This document shows, piece after piece, positions 1 to 5,181 of a stretch of 5,181 nt of DNA (its first letter is position 1; each line of letters opens with the position of its first letter). The translations under genes were made by a program, and so were the position numbers. The notes under the pieces are model-generated. The model worked only from the letters and a program-made list of their open reading frames with translations, was not told the origin of the DNA and ran no database searches. Source of the DNA: Bacillota bacterium (lineage in GTDB: Bacteria > Bacillota > Clostridia > Lutisporales > Lutisporaceae); NCBI GenBank assembly GCA_023230985.1, contig JALNWH010000127.1, positions 1 through 5,181 on the forward strand. Direction: 5' to 3'.

Positions 1-390
1 AAGGGCATTATGACTGTTCATGGAGCTGAAAAAGCATTGGAAGCAGGAGTATACGGTATAGTTGTTTCAAATCACGGAGGCAGGGTATTAGATCATACAC
101 CGGGAACAGCGGAAGTGCTTCCTGAAATAGTAAAACACGTCAAAGGCAAAATGAAAGTTTTGGTAGACGGTGGAATAAGGACAGGTATCGATGTGTTTAA
201 AGCCATTGCCTTAGGCGCAGATGCCGTTCTCATAGGGAGACCCTATTGTATTGCTGCTTACGGTGGCGGTATCGATGGAGTCGCGATGTATACTGAGAAA
301 ACAGGAAGTGAACTTGAACAGACTATGATAATGACAGGCTGCCAAAACATTGATGAAATAGACTCAACAGCTATTTCCTATCGTAGATAG
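1..390 (+). CDS. FMN-dependent alpha-hydroxy-acid oxidase/dehydrogenase, C-terminal part (5' end outside window)
   Basis: The reading frame is open from base 1 and ends in TAG at 388-390, giving the last 129 residues; the family is usually about 335-380 residues, so roughly the final third is present. Seen: a leading KGI (in this family the lysine contacts the flavin), SNHGGR at residues 23-28 holding the catalytic histidine (His25) and the substrate-binding arginine (Arg28), DGGIR at 56-60 and IGRP at 78-81, which bind the FMN phosphate. This is the C-terminal half of the TIM barrel of the glycolate oxidase/lactate dehydrogenase (LldD) family, cytosolic enzymes that oxidise 2-hydroxy acids such as lactate to 2-oxo acids. 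All catalytic residues expected in this part are intact. The substrate cannot be told from this fragment. It is the only plus-strand gene, and its last 20 bp overlap the 3' end of the convergent pseudokinase gene, so it is probably unrelated in function to the rest of the window. Confidence 0.93.
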   Translation, partial: KGIMTVHGAEKALEAGVYGIVVSNHGGRVLDHTPGTAEVLPEIVKHVKGKMKVLVDGGIRTGIDVFKAIALGADAVLIGRPYCIAAYGGGIDGVAMYTEKTGSELEQTMIMTGCQNIDEIDSTAISYRR

Positions 391-1567
391 CGTCGTCATC
401 AACATCATCCGGAAATTCAGGTTTTTCCAAGACAATTATACTGTGAGTATAGGGTTCACTATCCAGGCCCCTAGAGTCTTGAGCTATCAGTGATATCCTA
501 TATTCACCTATCTCATTAAAAGAATAAGTGATTGAGTCTTCATCTGAATTCATTATGACAATCCCGTCTTTCTCAACAGTCCATAGACGAGTCTCTATTT
601 CATCTCCGGGATTGGTAGCCACAGATTTATCTATAAATTTAACTTCATCATCTTTATAAATCTTATTAATACTGATGGTAAAATCAGCAATAGGAGGATT
701 ACCCTTTTTACCTATACCAAATCCTTTGCCGGGTCCCACTAATGTACCTCTATTTTTAATAAACCAGGTGCATCCACCAATTAAAAAAGCAAATATTAAC
801 AGCCATGCTATAACCCGCGGCACATTAATTTTATGCCTTTTACGAGCTTTAACTGCTTTTGCTTTGCTCCTTATTTGATTATCTAAAGAAGTGGGATCAA
901 CAAAAGTAGTATATAGCAGAGTGTTTCTAAAATCGGCATAGACTTTTCCCAAAGAATTATACCCTCCGGACATACATTTTACGGTAATAGGTAAAATAGC
1001 CGGCGGTAAACTATTTTTATCTTTTTCAATATCCGCATCCGCTTTATTTGCAAAAAAACACAGCATTAGATATCCTATTTTCTTTATTATATCAACGTAT
1101 TCCACTTCTAAAGCATCTTTATTAAAATCATATATATTATTAAAATGAAAGAATCTCCTGCTTTGTACGGAAATATTTTTTAAATCACATAATGCATATT
1201 GTATGACATAATCCAAACTGCTTATTTCTACAAATTTTTTTAAAGCCATATCGGTAAAAGTCATCTTATCCGCTATTGTTAAATTGTGTTTAGAAATGTA
1301 TTGATCAAGAGGTGTACCGATTATCGGCGGAAAAACAGTATAAAATTTGTCATCGTACTGGAAAGCCTCAAGTAATTTTATGACTTTTTTATTGAATACA
1401 AAGGAATCCCTTACAGCCATTATAATTTCGGGGTCTCTAAATTCGTTGACTATATAATCCCTATTGTCATCCGTATTCATAAGATTGCAGACAAAAGTGG
1501 ATTGATATTCATCAGCATGTAGTGTGTCTATTATCTCATATCTATCGATTATTGTTGATTTTTCCAC
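371..1567 (-). CDS. Membrane-anchored pseudokinase with extracytoplasmic PKD domain
   Basis: About 398 residues from the GTG at 1567. Residues 8-172 follow the order of a Ser/Thr kinase fold: DRYEII entry strand, a YIVNEF strand, a hinge-like stretch (FPPIIGTPLDQYI, 79-91), CDLKN (127-131) where HRDLKPEN is expected, then YDFN (146-149) where DFG is expected. The glycine-rich loop is absent, the beta-3 lysine is Asn41, and only about 10 residues separate DFN from an alpha-F-like helix (IKKIGYLMLCFF), so the activation segment is essentially missing. I infer a pseudokinase. A Lys/Arg-rich stretch (233-246) precedes one transmembrane helix (252-270), which puts the kinase-like part inside. Outside lies a PKD-type beta-sandwich (291-381; PIADF, VKFIDKS, YSFNEIGEYRISL, QDSRG) and a very acidic tail (386-396). 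PKD domains often bind polysaccharide or protein. It may be a receptor or scaffold for the polysaccharide-tailoring genes upstream; no function is proven. A GTG at 1576 would add three residues but has no usable ribosome binding site. Confidence 0.8.
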   Translation of the reverse strand: MEKSTIIDRYEIIDTLHADEYQSTFVCNLMNTDDNRDYIVNEFRDPEIIMAVRDSFVFNKKVIKLLEAFQYDDKFYTVFPPIIGTPLDQYISKHNLTIADKMTFTDMALKKFVEISSLDYVIQYALCDLKNISVQSRRFFHFNNIYDFNKDALEVEYVDIIKKIGYLMLCFFANKADADIEKDKNSLPPAILPITVKCMSGGYNSLGKVYADFRNTLLYTTFVDPTSLDNQIRSKAKAVKARKRHKINVPRVIAWLLIFAFLIGGCTWFIKNRGTLVGPGKGFGIGKKGNPPIADFTISINKIYKDDEVKFIDKSVATNPGDEIETRLWTVEKDGIVIMNSDEDSITYSFNEIGEYRISLIAQDSRGLDSEPYTHSIIVLEKPEFPDDVDDDAIYDRK

Positions 1568-1681
1568 ACTAAACACCCCTGTATTGCTTATAATTTACCT
1601 TATTCTACATAAAAGTTTTTTTTCCTCTAATGTTTACCAATTTTTGCAGAAAAGTTATTTACATTCGCTCCTTTGCATCTT
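1568..1681. other. Gap between SGNH and pseudokinase genes, no clear promoter or terminator
   Basis: This 114-bp AT-rich gap has no inverted repeat followed by a T-run on either strand. It holds a run of eight A (minus strand, 1616-1623). Possible -10 hexamers on the minus strand are TAGAAT and TATAAG, but neither has a good -35 at 16-18 bp. The pseudokinase gene could be read through from the upstream operon or have its own weak promoter; the sequence does not decide. An AAAGGAG (1668-1674) is followed only by ATG-TAA, so it serves no visible gene. Confidence 0.5.
1574..1580 (-). promoter_or_regulatory. Ribosome binding site that sets the pseudokinase start
   Basis: On the minus strand AGGGGTG lies here. 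Counted from AGGGG, the GTG at 1567-1565 is 8 nt downstream, a normal distance. The longer-frame GTG at 1576-1574 lies inside this motif itself and so cannot be served by it. The shorter start is therefore preferred. Confidence 0.6.
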
Positions 1682-2731
1682 TTATTTGTCATTCTTAAAC
1701 TTCTCCCCCAATACCTCTTCCACATTATCCTTAGTCACATAGATTCCAAAATCCTCGGGGACATCGATACTGTTATCGTCAAACATCCGAGCCATCATCA
1801 ATTCCCCCACATGGTTGCTATAATGGGATACGTCATAGAAATTCCTCGAATCCATGCTTATAGAATTATATCCGCTGAAATCCCAAAAATCCGTTATCTG
1901 AGAGATCTCTCTCCAATATTCCGTGAACTTCTCCCTATGAAAGGCATCCATCTCTAAATAATGTGTAGGTGCAGCGATTGCAAAAAAGTTTACATTATGG
2001 TTCTCACAATATTCTTTTATTTCCTTCAATGCCTCCACATTTTTGTATAAGCCTATATTTCCTATATTATAATGTTTCTTATGAAATGACGGTTCTTGGA
2101 CTACAAATTCCTCCGGGTTTTCCCTAAGTCTTTTATCAATCTTCGTCTTTTCAAACACTCCGTCCTCCGACCTTATGACAGAACATAAAGTTTTATCTTC
2201 TTTTAACCAAGCTTCCACCTTTTCTCTGCTATAGTCTAGGTTCAGTGTAAAAAATTTAAAATAAAACTTCGGCAGTGATTCCCCCGTAACCTTGGCATGA
2301 GGCTGATTTTGGATTCCTTCTCCCCTTCCGTACCGCTTTATTTCAAATACGCTCATATGCAGCACCAAGTTTTTTACTTCATAATTATCAATCAGATACT
2401 TTGCTATAAGCTCATAATCATAGAAATCCCCGCCATACATAAGCATGCTGTAAAATTTTGACCCTTCAAAGTATTTTTCCAATTTACCGGGAATCATGGC
2501 TCCCGACTTGGAACCGCCTATTATATATGAATCAAATTTATTATGATATTTGTCTAAATAATCTATTTTACCTATCCTTTGGTTATTGACGATATTATAG
2601 GTATCCCATTTAAAAAATTTATCCCCAAAAACCCCAAAAGGATCCACTATATAATTTATAGAAGATAATAGCATTAGAAATATTATTAATACGGACACAA
2701 AAGTTAATATCCATCTTTTATTAATCCCCAT
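1682..2731 (-). CDS. Membrane-anchored SGNH-like acyltransferase partner (AlgJ/DltD-like)
   Basis: About 349 residues from the ATG at 2731. A short basic N-terminus (MGINKRW) leads into a hydrophobic signal anchor (about 7-25), so the rest should lie outside the membrane. SGNH-hydrolase-like marks: a GGSKSG block at 72-77 that offers the nucleophile serine (Ser74 or Ser76), a YGGD turn near 99-102, and a C-terminal DVSH at 300-303, fitting the DxxH catalytic block. This order and the partner gene recall AlgJ/AlgX and DltD, which take acyl groups delivered by an MBOAT protein and pass them to a polymer outside the cell. It begins 8 nt after the MBOAT stop codon and is surely co-transcribed with it. 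No dltA or dltC gene is in the window, so D-alanylation of teichoic acid is less likely than O-acetylation or a similar acylation of a polysaccharide. The exact subfamily is not recognised. A TTG at 2743 would extend it by four residues but is not supported by a ribosome binding site. Confidence 0.78.
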   Translation of the reverse strand: MGINKRWILTFVSVLIIFLMLLSSINYIVDPFGVFGDKFFKWDTYNIVNNQRIGKIDYLDKYHNKFDSYIIGGSKSGAMIPGKLEKYFEGSKFYSMLMYGGDFYDYELIAKYLIDNYEVKNLVLHMSVFEIKRYGRGEGIQNQPHAKVTGESLPKFYFKFFTLNLDYSREKVEAWLKEDKTLCSVIRSEDGVFEKTKIDKRLRENPEEFVVQEPSFHKKHYNIGNIGLYKNVEALKEIKEYCENHNVNFFAIAAPTHYLEMDAFHREKFTEYWREISQITDFWDFSGYNSISMDSRNFYDVSHYSNHVGELMMARMFDDNSIDVPEDFGIYVTKDNVEEVLGEKFKNDK

Positions 2732-2735
2732 AGCA

Positions 2736-2741
2736 CACCTC
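2736..2741 (-). promoter_or_regulatory. Ribosome binding site of the SGNH gene, overlapping the MBOAT stop
   Basis: On the minus strand the MBOAT TGA runs straight into GAGGTG, and ATG follows shortly after (GAGGTGTGCTATG). This fixes the ATG at 2731 as the start rather than the upstream TTG, and it suggests that translation of the two genes is coupled. My base count near here may be off by one. Confidence 0.7.
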
Positions 2742-4152
2742 AAAACTGGAAGTATAAAAATTTGGTTACTTCGCCCATTTGTATTATTGAAAGCCCCAGC
2801 AAGACCCCTGCGGCAAATGCATACTTTAGCTTTGGTTTAAAGTCTTTCATCAATTCGTTTGAATTTTTTGCGAAAAATACAATTCCCATACCGATAATTA
2901 AAAGCAGCATATTATAATAATTATCCATAAAAAAAGACCATAAACCATTTATTGCAAACGTTATCTCCGCCGGTTTCAATAATTCTTTAGAAACCTTCAT
3001 CAGATTACTTATACTGCCGGAAACAAATATTATTCGTGTGCCCACCACCCCAACAAAGGTTAAAAACCATGCCAAAGCGTCGGGCAGCCTGACGTTTTTT
3101 CTATTCATATAGCTTGAAATACATACAAAAACACCATTTACCAATCCCCAGATTATAAAACTCCAGCCCGCTCCATGCCATATACCGGAAACCAAAAATG
3201 TCACCATAATAGCAAAGTAGTATTTGCGGCTGCCATCTCCTTTTTTAAATATGCTTCTAAAAATATATTTGGATAAGAAATTGGATAAAGTTATATGCCA
3301 TCTTCTCCAATATTCTTGAAAATCCCTAGCCTTATAAGGTGAATTAAAGTTTTGTGGCAATTTTATATTAAAGAGCAGCCCCAAGCCTATTGCCATATCT
3401 CCGTAGCCGGACAGATCAAAATAATAAGAAATCGTGTAGGCCAATGCGGAAAGCCAGCCCAGCCAAAATCCACCTGACGGATCTTTGAAATAAGGTTGGG
3501 CAAAAGCCGTAAGAGGATCTGCAAGAAGTATCTTCTTGCTGCAGCCTAAAGAGAACATACATATCCCTAAAATAAGGTTTTCTATATTAAAAATACTTTG
3601 TTCTTTGTCTTCGAACTGAGGTACCACATCGCTATGATGAACTATAGGCCCAACAATGAGTTGGGGGAAAAAAGTTATAAACAACAGGTAATTTAAAAAG
3701 GAATAATCCTTTGTCAGTCCCCTATAGGAATCTATTAAATAAGCGATAAGCTGAAAGGTAAAGAAAGATATCCCAATGGGTAACATTATAGTTTTCAATG
3801 GAATCTGTGCTTTTGTCAGAAAGTTATAATTAGTAATTAAAAAATTAGTGTATTTAAAGTAGCCAAGCAATATAATATTTTCAGCCAAGCCCATCGTAAG
3901 AAGAATTTTTTTAATTGTGCCGGAATTTTCTCCATTTTGCTTTCCAATTAAATAGCCTATTAAAAAATTAAAACCCACGCTTCCTGCAAAATATGGGAAA
4001 AAGCTTAGGGAACCTTGGGCATAAAAATAAAAGGATGCCATCACCAACCAATACTTGGCAATCACTTCCATTTTAGATTTATTAAGTACTAAGAATATCA
4101 CATAGACTATAGGTAAAAACCCGAATAAAAACTTATAAGATGAAAAAATCAT
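2740..4152 (-). CDS. MBOAT family membrane O-acyltransferase, AlgI/DltB type
   Basis: 470 residues, the usual length for this family (about 460-500). It is a polytopic membrane protein with roughly ten or more hydrophobic segments. Family marks: MIFSSYKFLFGFLP at the N-terminus, FFPQLIVGPIVHH (161-173), FDLSGYGDMAIGLG (245-258), NFNSPYKARDFQEYWRRWH (268-286) and SGIWHGAGWSFIIWG (322-336), with the invariant MBOAT histidine at His326 and a second conserved histidine at His286. The ending KFLYFQF matches the typical AlgI ending. In alginate and related systems such proteins move acyl groups, usually acetyl from a cytosolic donor, through the membrane to an outside partner. The SGNH-like gene immediately downstream is that expected partner. 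A ribosome binding site (AGAGGG, 4161-4166) lies 8 nt before the ATG. The gene starts 29 bp after the deacetylase stop. Acetyl as the group transferred is inferred, not seen. Confidence 0.93.
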   Translation of the reverse strand: MIFSSYKFLFGFLPIVYVIFLVLNKSKMEVIAKYWLVMASFYFYAQGSLSFFPYFAGSVGFNFLIGYLIGKQNGENSGTIKKILLTMGLAENIILLGYFKYTNFLITNYNFLTKAQIPLKTIMLPIGISFFTFQLIAYLIDSYRGLTKDYSFLNYLLFITFFPQLIVGPIVHHSDVVPQFEDKEQSIFNIENLILGICMFSLGCSKKILLADPLTAFAQPYFKDPSGGFWLGWLSALAYTISYYFDLSGYGDMAIGLGLLFNIKLPQNFNSPYKARDFQEYWRRWHITLSNFLSKYIFRSIFKKGDGSRKYYFAIMVTFLVSGIWHGAGWSFIIWGLVNGVFVCISSYMNRKNVRLPDALAWFLTFVGVVGTRIIFVSGSISNLMKVSKELLKPAEITFAINGLWSFFMDNYYNMLLLIIGMGIVFFAKNSNELMKDFKPKLKYAFAAGVLLGLSIIQMGEVTKFLYFQF

Positions 4153-4181
4153 TATCTGAACCCTCTATTTATATTGATGCC

Positions 4182-4979
4182 TTATTTTTTAAGTATGGTA
4201 TCAAGTCCTGATTTTTGATACACTGCCATTCTTGGATACAAGTATAAGCCCTGCCTGCTATTACCTATTCTTTTTTCTGTGGTAAAGGTAGCTTTATAAT
4301 CCGCTTCTTTTAATACTTCCTCTGTTATCTTTGTATATTTCCCGTAAGGATAGGCAAAAACTGTAGGCCTATATCCTATATATTTATCAAATCTTTCATT
4401 CATTATATCTATGTCCTTGTAAAGCCTTTCTCTATATTCCTCATCACTTTCATTTGGGAAAGGCTCCATAGCAAATAAACCGTCATCTGTCTCGTAGTGC
4501 AAATCGTATGTATGAGACTGTATATCCATGAAGCCGGATCTGGCAAGTGCTCCCGCTTCTTCCCAAGACAGCTTGTGAGACATTTCTTCATCGAAAGTAT
4601 AGGCAAGAATAAATATAGTTGCCTTCATATCGTATTCTTTGAGCAAGGGATACCCATAGATATAATTATCCTTATAACCATCGTCAAAGGTTATAACAAC
4701 AGGCTTTTTAGGCAATGGCTTATCCATATCTTTGGCAAAGATAGCTGTATAACCATTGTCCCTTAGATATTTTAAATCTTCTTCAAACTTTTTCTTTGTT
4801 ACATATAAGGAGTTGCTGTTAGCCAAATCTTCATCTTCAGTAATGCAATGATACATTAAAACAGGTACCTTTTTACCTATAGTCCTGTTCACAATGCCTT
4901 CCCCGAAAATGACACCGATGAGCAAAACTATAATAATTATTGGTACGGATATTACTATATATTTATTGTGTTTTTTCAT
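4182..4979 (-). CDS. Membrane-anchored polysaccharide deacetylase (CE4/NodB, IcaB/PgaB-like)
   Basis: About 265 residues from the ATG at 4979. MKKHNKY plus a hydrophobic stretch (about 8-25) forms a signal anchor, so the enzyme acts outside. Then come VPVLMYH (38-44), the NodB motif 1 TFDDGY (97-102; Asp99 as the base, Asp100 as metal ligand), motif 2 SHTYDLH (155-161; His156 and His161) and motif 3 AYPYG (209-213) with Arg204 just before. The MYH opening and the five-residue step between the two metal histidines resemble PgaB/IcaB, which de-N-acetylate poly-N-acetylglucosamine. A classical C-terminal LxH motif is not evident; YPRM lies there instead. Likely role: removing acetyl from N-acetylated sugars in an exopolysaccharide or wall polymer. 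It is the first gene of the operon, with a strong promoter just upstream. The longest frame starts at a TTG (5045), but that codon is the -35 element, so it is rejected. The ribosome binding site is weak (AAAGAAG, 4990-4996, 10 nt from ATG). Confidence 0.88.
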   Translation of the reverse strand: MKKHNKYIVISVPIIIIVLLIGVIFGEGIVNRTIGKKVPVLMYHCITEDEDLANSNSLYVTKKKFEEDLKYLRDNGYTAIFAKDMDKPLPKKPVVITFDDGYKDNYIYGYPLLKEYDMKATIFILAYTFDEEMSHKLSWEEAGALARSGFMDIQSHTYDLHYETDDGLFAMEPFPNESDEEYRERLYKDIDIMNERFDKYIGYRPTVFAYPYGKYTKITEEVLKEADYKATFTTEKRIGNSRQGLYLYPRMAVYQKSGLDTILKK

Positions 4980-5016
4980 CTGCTTACAGCTTCTTTCATC
5001 GATTTTATATATCAGC

Positions 5017-5045
5017 ATTATATATTTCTTTGGTGCCAAAGTCAA
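5017..5045 (-). promoter_or_regulatory. SigA-type promoter of the polysaccharide-modification operon
   Basis: Reading the minus strand, TTGACT (5045-5040) is followed after exactly 17 bp by TATAAT (5022-5017). This is five of six for the -35, a perfect -10 and ideal spacing. Transcription should begin near 5010, giving a leader of about 30 nt before the ATG at 4979. Its position rules out both upstream candidate starts of the deacetylase (TTG 5045 and ATG 5018), because they would not be in the message. Confidence 0.82.
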
Positions 5046-5050
5046 TAAAG

Positions 5051-5177
5051 AGGGGTGTCAAGTTACAGTCAAGTAATAGTTGGCAAACCCGCCTTTCTTA
5101 TTACCCAACATACAAATACACATAATTACTTGTTCTTAATCGCATTTATTCCACATTCCGCTTGACATGGTGCCCCT
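5051..5177. repeat. Nested inverted repeats in the gene-free right end
   Basis: Three inverted pairs are nested. The outer pair is AGGGGTGTCAAG (5051-5062) against CTTGACATGGTGCCCCT (5161-5177), which pairs except for a five-base insert. The middle pair is CAAGTAAT (5070-5077) with ATTACTTG (5125-5132). The inner pair is GTTGG (5079-5083) with CCAAC (5105-5109). No reading frame in 5046-5181 looks like a gene. The stretch could be a small non-autonomous element with terminal inverted repeats or a set of regulator sites between two promoters; the window ends before flanking repeats can be checked. Confidence 0.35.
5057..5078 (-). repeat. Tandem 11-bp direct repeat just upstream of the promoter
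   Basis: On the plus strand GTCAAGTTACA (5057-5067) is followed directly by GTCAAGTAATA (5068-5078), matching at 9 of 11 positions; on the minus strand this gives two CTTGAC cores 11 bp apart. The pair ends about 12 bp upstream of the -35. One-turn direct repeats in this position are typical binding sites of OmpR/PhoB-type response regulators, so this may be an operator. That reading is inference. Confidence 0.45.
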
Positions 5178-5181
5178 ATAC

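Noticed and set aside
391..440. Short imperfect repeat CCGGAAATTCAGG followed by five T as a terminator for the oxidase gene.
   Set aside because: Only two terminal G-C pairs form before mismatches; it also lies within the pseudokinase coding sequence.
1590..1650. Possible own promoter for the pseudokinase gene (TAGAAT or TATAAG as -10, minus strand).
   Set aside because: No acceptable -35 at 16-18 bp for either; TATAAG would also start the message almost on the ribosome binding site.
1659..1674. Strong AAAGGAG followed by ATG-TAA on the minus strand, like a start-stop minimal reading frame.
   Set aside because: Only 3 nt separate the motif from ATG, and a second ATG-TAG occurs further on in the same AT-rich gap; chance is the simplest explanation.
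1673..1957. Plus-strand open frames opposite the SGNH and deacetylase genes (for example 1673-1957 and 4497-4766).
   Set aside because: They are antisense to well-supported genes, lack recognisable domains and have no good ribosome binding sites.
1682..2743. Four-residue longer start (TTG at 2743) of the SGNH gene.
   Set aside because: GAGGTG sits downstream of that TTG and at the right distance from the ATG at 2731, so the ATG is the better start.
5080..5100. GGC-AAACCC-GCC followed by TTTCTT as a possible terminator on the plus strand.
   Set aside because: The stem has only three pairs and the T-run is broken; too weak to call.
5162..5181. Perfect TTGACA (5162-5167, plus strand) as the -35 of a rightward gene.
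   Set aside because: The matching -10 would lie beyond base 5181, so it cannot be judged; the hexamer is also part of the outer inverted repeat.

Overview
The window is AT-rich. It uses purine-rich AGGGG/GAGGTG-type ribosome binding sites, GTG as well as ATG starts, and many ATA and AGA codons. This suggests a low-GC Gram-positive of the Clostridia/Tissierellia type; the genus cannot be named from this stretch. Five protein genes are visible, one of them cut by the left edge.

Layout: positions 1-390 (+ strand) hold the C-terminal third of an FMN-dependent alpha-hydroxy-acid oxidase/dehydrogenase. Everything else is on the minus strand, so transcription of the rest runs right to left. From the right there is a gene-free regulatory stretch (about 5023-5181) with a strong SigA-type promoter (TTGACT, 17 bp, TATAAT). 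Next comes a membrane-anchored polysaccharide deacetylase (4182-4979). An MBOAT O-acyltransferase of the AlgI/DltB type follows (2740-4152), then an SGNH-like membrane-anchored partner (1682-2731). After a 114-bp gap comes a pseudokinase-transmembrane-PKD protein (371-1567). The last gene converges on the oxidase gene and overlaps its 3' end by 20 bp. No convincing intrinsic terminator is visible anywhere in the window.

How the genes fit together: the deacetylase, MBOAT and SGNH genes are tightly packed (28 bp and 8 bp between them) and read as one operon for tailoring an extracellular or wall polysaccharide. The deacetylase would remove N-acetyl groups. The MBOAT protein would carry acyl groups across the membrane, and the SGNH-like protein would place them on the outside. 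No glycosyltransferase or polymer export gene is in view, so the polymer is unknown. The fourth minus-strand gene is the most unusual. It has a degenerate protein-kinase fold in the cytoplasm, lacking the glycine loop, the beta-3 lysine and most of the activation segment. One helix joins it to a PKD domain outside. Its position suggests, but does not prove, a sensing or scaffolding role linked to the polysaccharide genes.

Two start sites are revised because sequence signals contradict the longest reading frames, most clearly for the deacetylase, whose longest frame begins inside its own promoter.
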